Positions 52,913-63,234 of a DNA stretch of 64,000 nucleotides are shown here, one piece after another. The notes beneath the pieces are model-generated. The model had not been told where the DNA came from, made no database searches, and saw only the letters and a program-made list of their open reading frames with translations. The first letter of the stretch is position 1. Each line of letters starts with the position of its first letter. The position numbers and the translations under genes were made by a program. The stretch is taken from NCBI RefSeq assembly GCF_014930455.1, contig NZ_JAAIYO010000002.1:620001-684000 (forward strand). The letters run 5' to 3'. Source of the stretch: Corallococcus soli. Its GTDB lineage: Bacteria > Myxococcota > Myxococcia > Myxococcales > Myxococcaceae.

Positions 52913-53789
52913 GGGGCTGTCCCTGATCTCCGGCCCGAAAATTCAACCTATCGGATCGAACATCGGGGTTGGACCCGGCTTCGGGAGGCAGGAGGAGGGT
53001 GCCAGCGTCAGGCATGAGCAACGCTGGCTGTGCGCCGACATGAATTGAGCGATGCCGAGTGGAGCCGTATCGAGCCCCTGCTGGGCCCCCGGAGCGGCCC
53101 TCCCTCGAAGCGTGGGGACCGTGACTTCATCAACGCCGTCATCTGGCGCGTGAAGACGGCGTGCAGTGGCGCGACCTGCCCGAGAGATTCGGCCACTGGA
53201 AGACGGTCTACAACCGCTTCCACTGTTGGGTGCAGGCCGGCAGATGGGAAGCCATCTTCAAAGCCTTGCGGCTTGAAGTGGATGAGCGCGGCTCCCTCGC
53301 GGATGCCTCCGTCGTCCGAGCGCAACAGGACGCCTTGGGCGGAAAAAGGGGGGCCAAAGAAATGCTCTGGGGCATTCTCGAGGAGTTTTTTCAACGAAGG
53401 TTCACGCCGTCACAACGACAGGCGGTAAGCCGCTCCACCTCGAAGTAACGCCCGGCCAGCAGCATGAAGCCACGATGGCCGAGGAACTGCTGGTGCACGC
53501 CGAAGGCGACGCCTTCATCGCGGACACGGGCTACGCGATGCCGACCGCATCCTCGCCAACGTGCGCAAGCTCGGGATGACGCCCGTCATCCATTCCCACC
53601 CGAGCCGCAAGTACCCGCCTCCCTTGGACCGCACCCGCTACCGGTTGCGCTACCGGGTGGAGTGCTTCTTCCACGACCTCAAATGCTCTCGGGCTGCGGC
53701 CACCCGCTACGACAAGACGGCGACCAGCTACCTCGCCGTCCTGCGCGTCGAATCCATGTTTCTCTGGCTGCGTTAATCAGGGACGCCCC
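52913..53789 (+). mobile_element. IS5-type element, copy 2, full length
   Basis: 877 bases. Terminal inverted repeats GGGGCTGTCCCTGAT and ATCAGGGACGCCCC (mirror GGGGCGTCCCTGAT) are flanked by TA on both sides inside CTAG. This agrees with the IS5 (IS427-like) group, which uses TA/CTAG-type targets and an A-run frameshift site; a GGCGGAAAAAGGGGGGCC stretch is at 53338-53355. The left flank interrupts the IS110 N-terminus and the right flank is the 3' end of the eCIS-core gene. Confidence 0.88.
53030..53776 (+). pseudogene. IS5-type transposase of copy 2, frameshifted
   Basis: Reading starts at GTG 53030 (MRRHELSDAEW, FINAVIWRVKT). It then shifts at about 53159 (a G missing in ACGGCG), and the next frame gives QWRDLPERFGHWKTVYNRFH. 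The frame changes again after the A-run near 53343 (possible programmed shift) and breaks once more near 53535 (CTACGCGATGCC where copy 1 has CTACGATGCC). Then RVECFFHDLKCSRAAATRYDK and SMFLWLR. The DDE-type catalytic pattern is present in pieces. Not functional as it stands. Confidence 0.75.
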
Positions 53790-55588
53790 TAGCGCTCACA
53801 GCGGCTGATCTTGGAGACGGTCATCGTCAGGGCATTGGCGAAGCCGTGGGCGTAACAGCTCTCATGCCAGGACTGGGCGATCAGCGGATCATTGACCTGG
53901 GTGGGCACGCGGGTCATCTGGAAGAACCAGCGGGTCTCGCCGCCATTGAGCTGGGGACCATCGCGATCCTCGTAGTTGCGGGCGTAGTTCTCGAAGGTGA
54001 TGCGGTCCGCTCCGCTCTCCGCGACCACCCCGCCCCAGTGGTACTCCCACACCGGTGCACTGTAGACAGGCGGAGGAACGAGCACCGCCGGTCGGGGAGC
54101 CACCTCGTCCCGCATCCGCATCCAGTTGCGGAGCTGGGCATCCTGATAGCGCTCCATGGCGCCCACCGAGTACGTCTGGAACGCGTCACCCACCCGTGTG
54201 TCCGCATAGGCATTGAGGCCCAGACGGAAGAGGATCTGCTCGAAACGCGCGCGGAGCGTGGGGCCGTTGAGGTTGACGCCGTTGAGCGTCATGGGCGCAT
54301 GGGCGCGGACCCGGTTCACCAGCCGGCCATAGTTGAGGCCGATGGGGCCGTAGTAGCCCGCGAGCGCCGCCATCTGGGCATTGGGCGTAGTAGCCCCCGC
54401 CAGCGCATGCTGCAGCCCCACCTGATAGTCGTTGACCGCGAGTTGCCGGGCCGCGGCGGCGTTGGGGCCCTCTCCCTGTCCATGGAAGAGGAACGTGGTG
54501 ATGAGGACCGCCAACCGGAAGGGAATGTCGCCATGGGCCGCGTAGGCGGGGGACCACCCTCCAAGCTGCCAGCGCGGCAGATTGTGGAAGAGCTGATTGC
54601 CGGACTGCTTGAACTTCGCGGTGCGCTGCGGGTCCTGTTGCTCTCCCATGACCTTGCCGGAGATCTCGTTGCAGTTCTGCGCGACGGAGGGCACGAGCTG
54701 CCCGTTCTCGGACATCATCACCTGGAACAGTCGCTTGGGGCCCGGGCCGCTCAGGAAGGGCAGACAGCCCGGCTGCGCTGGGGGGCCGATTTCGAGGTAG
54801 CACGGCCCGGGGATCTTGGCGATCCGATACCTGGAGCCCGCGGACTTCAACGCGCGGTTGCACCGGCTGATGGCTTTGTCCGTGGCGAAGAAGTGCTTGG
54901 CCTGCTCGTGGTGGGGATCGGTGTCTTCGATGGCGAGTTCGTTGTCATCCGAGACCCGGAGCGCGACCTGGTTGTTCGCCCGCACCATGACGTTCGTCGA
55001 CCCAGCGTCGAGGAGGAAGGTGTCCGCGCGCGTCTTCAGGTGGGGGTGGGGCTGCACGCCGTCCCGCTGCGTCTCGAAGGTGGCGTTGTGGAGGTTGACG
55101 TCCTGGGCGACGAACTGGGCGTTCGGGATGACGTGGTACGCCTGAAGCGCGGGAGTGGGTGACGCCCACCGGCCCCCGCTCGCCCCCGGAGCCGCGAGGT
55201 GCGCGCGCTCCCCTGCGAGGGCCCGTACCGCCAGGGCCTCGGCCTCTGCCTCCAGGGCCTCATCCACGAGCAGTCCGGTCCCGCCGTTCCCATAGGGTGC
55301 GCGCCCCGCGCGCTGTTGCAGCACATGCACCAGCTCATGCGCGAGGATCCGGGCCCCGCGAGCCGAGTCGAGCTCCAGTGCTCCCGGAGCGAAGAGGATC
55401 TGCTCTCCCCAGCACAGCGCCTGGGCCCCCAGCCTCGCGACCAGGGGGTGCTCGTGCAGGCGCACCCCGCTCAGCTCGGCCCCGAAGGCGCGCTCGAACC
55501 GGACGCGCAGCCGGTTCGGGAGTGCCCAGCCCCGAGCGCAGGCCTGCGTCAGGAGCGCGGGGGAGATCCAACGGTGCTGAGCGTCCAA
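53789..55588 (-). CDS. eCIS-core domain (DUF4157) protein with unknown C-terminal toxin-like region
   Basis: 599 residues, no signal peptide. Residues about 22-95 are the DUF4157/eCIS-core domain: LPNRLRVRFERAFGAEL, then GVRLHEHPLVARLGAQAL, FAPGALELDSARG, and the zinc-peptidase-like HELVH (H84, E85, H88) in ILAHELVHVLQQRAG. The large C-terminal part has a beta-rich middle (YHVIPNAQFVAQDVNLHNATF) and ends with YHWGGVVAESGADRITFENY, WFFQMTRV and SWHESCYAHGFANALTM, a pattern I have seen in other DUF4157 proteins but cannot name. The family is known for cargo/effectors of extracellular contractile injection systems. Its stop TAG is shared with the target TA of IS copy 2. Confidence 0.85.
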   Translation of the reverse strand: MDAQHRWISPALLTQACARGWALPNRLRVRFERAFGAELSGVRLHEHPLVARLGAQALCWGEQILFAPGALELDSARGARILAHELVHVLQQRAGRAPYGNGGTGLLVDEALEAEAEALAVRALAGERAHLAAPGASGGRWASPTPALQAYHVIPNAQFVAQDVNLHNATFETQRDGVQPHPHLKTRADTFLLDAGSTNVMVRANNQVALRVSDDNELAIEDTDPHHEQAKHFFATDKAISRCNRALKSAGSRYRIAKIPGPCYLEIGPPAQPGCLPFLSGPGPKRLFQVMMSENGQLVPSVAQNCNEISGKVMGEQQDPQRTAKFKQSGNQLFHNLPRWQLGGWSPAYAAHGDIPFRLAVLITTFLFHGQGEGPNAAAARQLAVNDYQVGLQHALAGATTPNAQMAALAGYYGPIGLNYGRLVNRVRAHAPMTLNGVNLNGPTLRARFEQILFRLGLNAYADTRVGDAFQTYSVGAMERYQDAQLRNWMRMRDEVAPRPAVLVPPPVYSAPVWEYHWGGVVAESGADRITFENYARNYEDRDGPQLNGGETRWFFQMTRVPTQVNDPLIAQSWHESCYAHGFANALTMTVSKISRCER

Positions 55589-56232
55589 GATGCGTGCTCC
55601 CAGGGTGTCGGGTCATGTCCCGTGAAGGACGCATGCTACACCCGCGGCTCCCAGCTCACGCGAGCGTCTGAAGACGGGCCGCACCTCAAGCTGGCCCTCA
55701 GCAGTCCAGCCGCTCCTCGCGATTCATCGCGCCGCTCTGGCCCCGTTCGACCAGGGGAGTCACTCACCGTAACGAGCAGGAACTGACGGGCATGATCGGC
55801 GCCCCTGAAAAGCTGCGCAAACGGCTCCTTCGATTCATCGAGACGGGGGGCAACTGGGACGATGCCAAGAGCTTCCTGCCTGCCGGTGTTCCTTCAAACA
55901 CGATGCATCCATTGTCGTGGCCCGCGCCCGGCCCCGGCTTGATGAGCCAGCCCCGTGTCGCGTCCGGAACCCGGGGCTGACGCCTCCTGCTCAGTCGCCT
56001 GCGTGCTGTGACGTACGGTGGATGGAGGTCCGCCCCTCGCGTGAAGGCGTACACCCCGCGATGCGGGAACAATGCCCAGGACCAACGCCACGTGAAGCAG
56101 GGGCTGGCGAAGTGGCTTCAATTCCACAGCCGGTCTGGATGGTGGGACGACGCACTTCCATTGATGCAGGATTGATTGCGATTCTAGGATTGATGGGATT
56201 CAAGACCAGGATCTCCTGGAAGGGGGCTTCTG
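55589..56232. other. Intergenic stretch, no convincing gene
   Basis: 644 bases. A plus-strand ORF at 55792-55980 (62 codons, MIGAPEKLRKRLLRFIETGG) has GGAACTGACGGG before it but no family sense; I do not call it. The stretch should contain the promoters of the eCIS-core and secreted esterase genes. Confidence 0.4.
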
Positions 56233-56985
56233 ATGCATTGGATGATGAGTCAGGTGTGGGGCTCGCTGGGCGCGGTGCTGCTGGGGCTGCTCGGCTGCGG
56301 CAGCAGGCTGGAAGGGGAGTCGCTGGAGGCGTGGGGCACGGAGGAGGCGGGTGTTGCCGCGCTGGCGCCGAAGAAGGTGATGCCGCTGGGCGACTCCATC
56401 ACCCAGGGGGCGGCAGGGCGCGCCAGCTACCGGTGCCAGCTCTGGCGGAAGCTGATCTCCAGGGGCTACAGGGCGGACTTCGTGGGCACCCTGACGACGG
56501 GCTACCTGGGGGAGAACACCTGCACCTCGGTCTGGTTTGATCGCGACCATGAGGGCCACTGGAGCTGGCGGACGGATCAGGTGCTCGCGAACATCTCCGC
56601 CTGGGCCACGAGCACGCGTCCCGACCTGGTGCTCATCCACCTGGGCACCAACGACACGTACCATCACCAGACAGAGGACAGCACCGTGTCGGAGCTGGAG
56701 CAGATCATCGACCGGCTGCGCGTGGTGAACCCACGGGTGAAGGTGTTCCTGGCCCAGATCATCCCCACCTCGAGCGTCCTGGCGTCGCTGAAACTCCAGT
56801 CCCTCAACCAGCGCCTGCCCTGGCTGGCCGCGGCCAAGAGCACGGAGGATTCGCCCGTCTACGTGGTGGACCAGTGGACCGGCTTCACCCCCTCGACGGA
56901 CACGTATGACGGGGTCCATCCGAATCTCAGGGGTGAGGAGAAGATGGCGGAGCGCTGGTACCAGGCCATCCGCGACCACCTCTGA
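56233..56985 (+). CDS. SGNH/GDSL-type esterase lipoprotein
   Basis: 250 residues. Lipobox LLGLLGC (Cys about 22). Block I is MPLGDSITQG with Ser55, block III HLGTNDTYHH, and block V YDGVHPN. This set is like carbohydrate esterase family 3 acetylxylan-type proteins (GDSIT, GTND, DGVHP). GGAAGGGG stands eight bases before the ATG; starts at 56242 or 56245 are also possible. Likely extracellular deacetylation of a glycan. Confidence 0.88.
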   Translation: MHWMMSQVWGSLGAVLLGLLGCGSRLEGESLEAWGTEEAGVAALAPKKVMPLGDSITQGAAGRASYRCQLWRKLISRGYRADFVGTLTTGYLGENTCTSVWFDRDHEGHWSWRTDQVLANISAWATSTRPDLVLIHLGTNDTYHHQTEDSTVSELEQIIDRLRVVNPRVKVFLAQIIPTSSVLASLKLQSLNQRLPWLAAAKSTEDSPVYVVDQWTGFTPSTDTYDGVHPNLRGEEKMAERWYQAIRDHL

Positions 56986-57459
56986 TGAAGTCGACCGCGT
57001 CGTGCCGCGTGCGGACGTAGCTGGGACATGGCTGAGAGAGCGGCTTCAGGGGGAGCCCCGTCCCGTCCGGGGACAGGGGCACGAGGCGGCTCACCAACGC
57101 TCGCGTCCGCAGTGCTCCCAGCGGTCACGGGGTGCCCCACCGCCGTCCTCGGGGAAAGGCCCCTCCGAGGGTGAACACCCCACCATCAGGAGAACCCCAG
57201 CCCCCCGAGCAACCCACACATTCGCGCTCCCCCAGTCAGGGCACATGCCGTCCACCGGTCCCGGATGCCCCAGGGAGCATATGCCTGCAGCCTGGAGTCG
57301 GGTCGTCCCCGCGCCCATCTCCGGGCAGGAGCCAAGGCGCATCCCTCCTCGCGGCTTCCTCCATCCGAAATGTCCCCACGGGCGGGTCGCAGCACATCCA
57401 CGCTGGCTGCCTGGACAGTCACCGCGGAGTCGCGAGGCATCAGTCGGAGGTGAGGGGAA
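56986..57459. other. Intergenic stretch, no gene seen
   Basis: 474 bases between the esterase gene and tRNA-Ile2. ORFs here have poor coding sense. No terminator or promoter recognised with confidence. Confidence 0.4.
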
Positions 57460-57532
57460 TGGGCCCTCCTGGATTCGAACCAGGGACCAATCGGTTATGA
57501 GCCGACAGCTCTAACCGCTGAGCTAAGGGCCC
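57460..57532 (-). tRNA. tRNA-Ile2 (anticodon CAU, lysidine type)
   Basis: 73 bases on the minus strand, CCA not encoded. Acceptor GGGCCCT/AGGGCCC, D arm GCTC/GAGC, anticodon loop CTCATAA, variable TGGTC, T arm CCTGG-TTCGAAT-CCAGG. The CAU anticodon could be Met, but acceptor, TTAGCTCAG(C)GGTTAGAGC and the TTGGTC stretch match Ile2 tRNAs, which are modified by TilS to read AUA. Confidence 0.85.
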
Positions 57533-57622
57533 TCGTGCCTCTCCTGCCAAGCGTGAGCGGACGGCCTCACGCGGCGCGGGCTGACTATCTCCCCGTGCCC
57601 GCGCGCGTGGCAAGGCCCGCCG

Positions 57623-57952
57623 TCAGGAGTCAGGGCCCGTGTCGAGCACCACGCGGAACACCTGTCCGCGCTCGTTCACCGTGACGCCCTCCGCGCGCAG
57701 CCGCTTCGCCTGCTCGTGCGCCACCGGGGGCGCCAGCGTCCCGTCCGAGCGGATGACCCGCCACCAGGGCACCTGCGTGGCCTGTCCCGGGAGGTGCTTC
57801 AACTCCCGCCCCACGCCGCGCGCCGCGCCGGGCCGCCCCGCGTAGAGCGCGACCTGCGCATAGGAGCGCACCTCGCCCCGGGGAATGGAGCGCACCTGGC
57901 GCATCACGTTCTCGTGGAAGGGCAGGGGAGCAGCGGGCTTCTTCGGAGGCAC
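57623..57952 (-). CDS. Alkyltransferase-like (ATL) protein
   Basis: 109 residues. It has the MGMT C-terminal DNA-binding fold with HENVMRQVRSIPRGEVRSYAQ and the active-site stretch VPWWRVIRSDG, where the reactive Cys of O6-methylguanine methyltransferase (PCHRV) is replaced by Trp (PWWRV). ATL proteins bind alkylated guanines and hand them to nucleotide-excision repair without transferring the alkyl group. It is short, as the N-terminal MGMT domain is missing. It lies downstream of rpoD on the same strand, with a terminator between. Confidence 0.88.
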   Translation of the reverse strand: MPPKKPAAPLPFHENVMRQVRSIPRGEVRSYAQVALYAGRPGAARGVGRELKHLPGQATQVPWWRVIRSDGTLAPPVAHEQAKRLRAEGVTVNERGQVFRVVLDTGPDS

Positions 57953-57976
57953 GCGGGGACCTCGGGGTGGAAACGA

Positions 57977-58014
57977 GAAGGCCCCCGGTCCACGAAGCGG
58001 GAGCGGGGGCCTTC
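57977..58014 (-). terminator. Intrinsic terminator of rpoD
   Basis: On the minus strand, GAAGGCCCCCG against CGGGGGCCTTC, eleven pairs with an inner CTCCCGCTTCGTGGAC loop, followed by TCGTTTCC. It lies 21 bases past the rpoD stop. Confidence 0.8.
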
Positions 58015-58035
58015 AGGCAACTTCAGGTCAGCGGT

Positions 58036-60156
<2,121 letters not shown>

Positions 60157-60246
60157 TCGGGTACTTCTCCTTAAGAAAATCAGGTGCTTTGGCCTGGGCG
60201 AGCCGGCCGATCTACCGCAAAGTCGAGCTTTCTTACAAACGCGAAC

Positions 60247-62082
60247 TCAAACCGGTTGCATTGGTGCCTTTGTTCCCGTTCCCGAGGAGGCGGGCCTGAG
60301 CTCGTCCAGGACGCGCTTGCGGAGCGCCAGCAGCTCCTTGCGCTCCGACAGCAGCTGCCGCGTCTCCTCTGTCAAATCAAAAGCCCCCGGCGTCTGTTCC
60401 GTCGCCCGCTTTATATAAACGAGCCGCTCGTCGATGCGCCGCACCATGATGTCCCGGCACACCTGGACGAACTCCCCCTCCAGCTCCGAACCCCCAGCGG
60501 AGAGTCGGCGGCCAGCCTCCAGGAGCGCTCGCTTGACGACCTCCGTCGCCTCGAAGAGCGCCTCCTCCACCCCCTGCCCGGACGTCGTCTGCGCCAGCAC
60601 CATTCGCAGCCCCATGTGTGACAACTCATCACACACGCGGAACACATCCCGGGTGAGCAGCCGGGGCTCCCGGAGCACGGCGGCCACGTAGAGGCACTCG
60701 GACTCCGGAGGAGGGCGCTCCGCCTGGGGCTTGGGGACGGGGCGGGGGACGTCCTGGGACGCCATGGCGTAGCCCCCGGGCCCCGGCGCGAGCTTGGGCG
60801 TGGGGGGCGCCTTGTACTGGAGCGACGTCTCGATCTGCGCCGGCATCCAGCCGAAGTGCCCCGCCAGCGCGCTGATGAGGGTGGAGCGCGTCAGGCCCGG
60901 GGGCACCTGGGCGGTGACGGGCTTGAGCCGCTCCAGGGCGGCCATCTTCTCCTCGAAGCTCGCCTGCTTGCCCGTGGGCAGCAGGGTGGCGAAGAGGTAC
61001 GCGGTGAGGGGCTGGGCCCCATCCAGCAGGCGCTCCACGCCGTCGGTGCCTTCCCGGCGTGCGAAGACGTCCGGGTCGTCACCCTGGGGCAGCAGGGCCA
61101 CCCGGGTGGGGGCGCCCGCGGCGAGCAGGGGGCCGGCCAGTCGCTCCACGGCGGCGAGCCCCGCGGAGTCGCCGTCCAGGAGCAGCACCAGATCGCGGGC
61201 CTCCGCGCGCTTGAGACCCTGGAGGTGCCCGGCGGTGAGGTTGGTGGAGCACAGGGCCACCGCGTGGCGCACGCCCACCTGATGCAGGCCGATGCAGTCG
61301 AAGTAGCCCTCGACGAGCACCGCCGTCTTGCGCTTGTGGATTTCGTCGCGCGCCTGGTCCATGCCGAAGAGCGTCTCGCTCTTGTTGTAGAGCCGGGACT
61401 CGCGCGAGTTGAGGTACTTGGGCCCGTCCTCCGCCGCCACCAGCCGCCCGCCGAAGGCGATGGGCCGCCCCTCCGGGGCGCGGATGGGCACCATCAGGCG
61501 GCTGCGGAAGAAGTCGATGCAGCCGTCGCCGCTGTTCCGCTTCGTGACGAGGCCCGCCTTGAGGCCCCACTCCAGCATCCCGTTCTTCTGGAGGCGGTCG
61601 GCGAGCAGGCTCCACTCCGCGGGCGCCCAGCCCAGGCCGAAGCCCTGGGCCACCTCGTCGGTGACGCCGCGGGTGGCGAGGTAGGCCCGCGCGGCGCGGC
61701 CCCCGTCCTCCCAGAGGAGGGAGCGGAAGTGCTCGGCGGCGAAGTCCGTGGCCTCCTTGACCTGCTGGCGCTCCTTGAGGCCCGGGTCCTGCGCGGCCTC
61801 AAGGTCGATGCCCACCTCCTGCGCCAGGTCCCGCACCGCGTCCTGGAACGTCTTGCCCAGGTAGCGCTGGATGAAGGACACGGCGTCGCCGCTCGCACGG
61901 CAGCCGTGGCAGAAATAGAAGCGCTTCTCCGGCACCACGTAGAACGAGGGGGTCTTCTCCTGGTGGAAGGGGCAGCGGCCCTTGAACTCCCGGCCGGCCT
62001 TCTTCAGCTCCACGTGGCGGGACACCAGCGTCACGATGTCCACGCGGTCGAGGACCTCCTGGATCTTGTGTTCCGGAATCAC
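60247..62082 (-). CDS. dnaG: DNA primase
   Basis: 611 residues from a GTG with GGAGGGG seven bases upstream, opening MIPEHKIQEVLDRVDI. Zinc-binding CHC2 finger with CPFHQEKTPSF and FYFCHGCRASGD; the Toprim core with TAVLVEGYFDCIGLHQ and LLLDGDSAG; RNA polymerase domain between them (NSRESRLYNKSETLFG). The C-terminal 180 residues form the DnaB-binding region. A longer in-frame ORF to 62217 is unlikely. Third gene of the rpsU operon. Confidence 0.95.
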   Translation of the reverse strand: MIPEHKIQEVLDRVDIVTLVSRHVELKKAGREFKGRCPFHQEKTPSFYVVPEKRFYFCHGCRASGDAVSFIQRYLGKTFQDAVRDLAQEVGIDLEAAQDPGLKERQQVKEATDFAAEHFRSLLWEDGGRAARAYLATRGVTDEVAQGFGLGWAPAEWSLLADRLQKNGMLEWGLKAGLVTKRNSGDGCIDFFRSRLMVPIRAPEGRPIAFGGRLVAAEDGPKYLNSRESRLYNKSETLFGMDQARDEIHKRKTAVLVEGYFDCIGLHQVGVRHAVALCSTNLTAGHLQGLKRAEARDLVLLLDGDSAGLAAVERLAGPLLAAGAPTRVALLPQGDDPDVFARREGTDGVERLLDGAQPLTAYLFATLLPTGKQASFEEKMAALERLKPVTAQVPPGLTRSTLISALAGHFGWMPAQIETSLQYKAPPTPKLAPGPGGYAMASQDVPRPVPKPQAERPPPESECLYVAAVLREPRLLTRDVFRVCDELSHMGLRMVLAQTTSGQGVEEALFEATEVVKRALLEAGRRLSAGGSELEGEFVQVCRDIMVRRIDERLVYIKRATEQTPGAFDLTEETRQLLSERKELLALRKRVLDELRPASSGTGTKAPMQPV

Positions 62083-62355
62083 GACGCCCCTCCCTGCATC
62101 CGCATGAGCGCGGCCATCCGCCTGCCATCCTGACGGCAGGGCCTGACACGTCCGGACCGGTGGCCTCCCTGCCGGGTTGCCCTCCTGGGGAGAGGGTCTG
62201 GGGCGGGGAAGCGGCACCGGAAGCGGACGACCTTCACGGATCAGCAGTTAGCGGCGAGCGGGCGAGGGATCAAAAAATCCGCTCCAGAGCCCGGTGGATT
62301 GGGAGGGCGCCTGGAGGAAATCCTCCGGCGCCCGCTCCCGGGGTGTGGCCGTGCT

Positions 62356-62814
62356 TCAGGACATCTTGGAAAGCTGGGACTTCACTTCGTCGGAGACGGC
62401 CCGGCCTTCCGCGCGCCCCTGGATCTTGGGGTTCACGTTCTTCATGACCGCGCCCATGTCCTTGGGGCCCTGGGCGCCGGACTCGGAGATGGCGGCCGTC
62501 ACGAGGGCGGAGAGCTCCTCGGCGGAGAGCTGCTGGGGCAGGTACTTCTGCAGGACGGCGATCTCCTGCTCTTCCTTCTCCGCGAGCTCGGGGCGGCCTC
62601 CGGACTTGAACTGGTCGACGGATTCGCGGCGCTGCTTGATGAGCGTGTTGATGACCTTCTGCACGGCCTCGTCGTCCAGGGCGGAGGCGCCCGGCTCGAC
62701 TTCCTTGTACTTCACGGCGCTCTTGAGCATCCGCAGCACGCTCAGGGACAGCTCGTTCTTGGACCGCATCGCGTCCTTCAGGTCCGCGTCGATGCGCTCT
62801 TTCAGGGTGGCCAT
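62356..62814 (-). CDS. yqeY: GatB/YqeY domain protein
   Basis: 152 residues from the ATG giving MATLKERIDADLKDAM. Helical bundle with RSKNELSLSVLRMLKSAVKYKE, then LIKQRRESVDQFKSGGRPELAEKE, and the second domain ENEIAVLQKYLPQQLS-like run plus IQGRAEGRAVSDEVK. Family is related to the tRNA-binding part of GatB; function not firmly known. It is a normal member of the rpsU-yqeY-dnaG-rpoD cluster of many bacteria. A shorter paralogue is at 35797-36153. Confidence 0.93.
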   Translation of the reverse strand: MATLKERIDADLKDAMRSKNELSLSVLRMLKSAVKYKEVEPGASALDDEAVQKVINTLIKQRRESVDQFKSGGRPELAEKEEQEIAVLQKYLPQQLSAEELSALVTAAISESGAQGPKDMGAVMKNVNPKIQGRAEGRAVSDEVKSQLSKMS

Positions 62815-62924
62815 GTCGGGATTCCTCACAGGCGGCGAAGGGGTTCGCCAAGCCAAGGGGATGGGACGGCGGGAGCCAGGGCACCTGACTTTCAGGGGCG
62901 CCCCGGCTCCTCACAGCGGGCCTG

Positions 62925-63119
62925 CTAGTACGACTTGCGGGCCTTCTTCACAGCGCGCTTCTTGGCGGCGAGGGCCTTCTTCTTCCGCTTCACGGAAGGC
63001 TTCTCGTAGTGCTCGCGCTTGCGGATCTCGGAAAGGATTCCGGCCTTCTCGGTGGCCTTCTTGAAGCGCTTGAGGGCGCTCTCGATGGACTCACCTTCCT
63101 TCACTCGAATACCGGGCAT
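62925..63119 (-). CDS. rpsU: 30S ribosomal protein S21
   Basis: 64 residues, [20 protein letters not shown], then [20 protein letters not shown], and a Lys/Arg-rich tail. It is the standard bS21 sequence. S21 assists base-pairing between the start site and 16S RNA. First gene of the operon with a full Shine-Dalgarno. Confidence 0.97.
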   Translation of the reverse strand: MPGIRVKEGESIESALKRFKKATEKAGILSEIRKREHYEKPSVKRKKKALAAKKRAVKKARKSY

Positions 63120-63123
63120 GCAG

Positions 63124-63133
63124 TCACCTCCTT
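63124..63133 (-). promoter_or_regulatory. Extended Shine-Dalgarno of rpsU
   Basis: AAGGAGGTGA on the minus strand, ten bases complementary to the 16S 3' end, four bases before the ATG. It fixes the start of rpsU. Confidence 0.8.
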
Positions 63134-63234
63134 CCGCCTAGCTGATTGCGATCTGAAAAGTCTCAAAGGGCCGGGGGTATGGCCCAGCAGGACGCAAAAG
63201 GCAAGGAGACCCGTACGGAAAGGATGGGGGGCGG

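Larger units (their letters stand above)
48608..53789 (+). mobile_element. Cassette bounded by two direct IS5-type copies
   Basis: Order: IS copy 1, IS110-type transposase C-terminal piece, minus-strand three-gene operon, IS110-type N-terminal piece, IS copy 2. Both IS copies point right. Joining the outer flanks (…CCGGC before 48606 and GCGCTC after 53791) across one TA gives CCGGCTAGCGCTC, a CTAG target. The cargo looks lower in G+C than the host and has different codon usage. It reads as a composite-transposon-like or recombination-integrated unit. Confidence 0.65.

Noticed and set aside
55792-55980. Plus-strand ORF of 62 codons upstream of the esterase gene
   Set aside because: Only the first 25 codons look protein-like; the rest is Pro-rich shadow sequence.
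63137-63166. TTGAGA - 17 bases - AGCTAG before rpsU
   Set aside because: The -35 is fair but the -10 fits consensus poorly; I do not call it a promoter.
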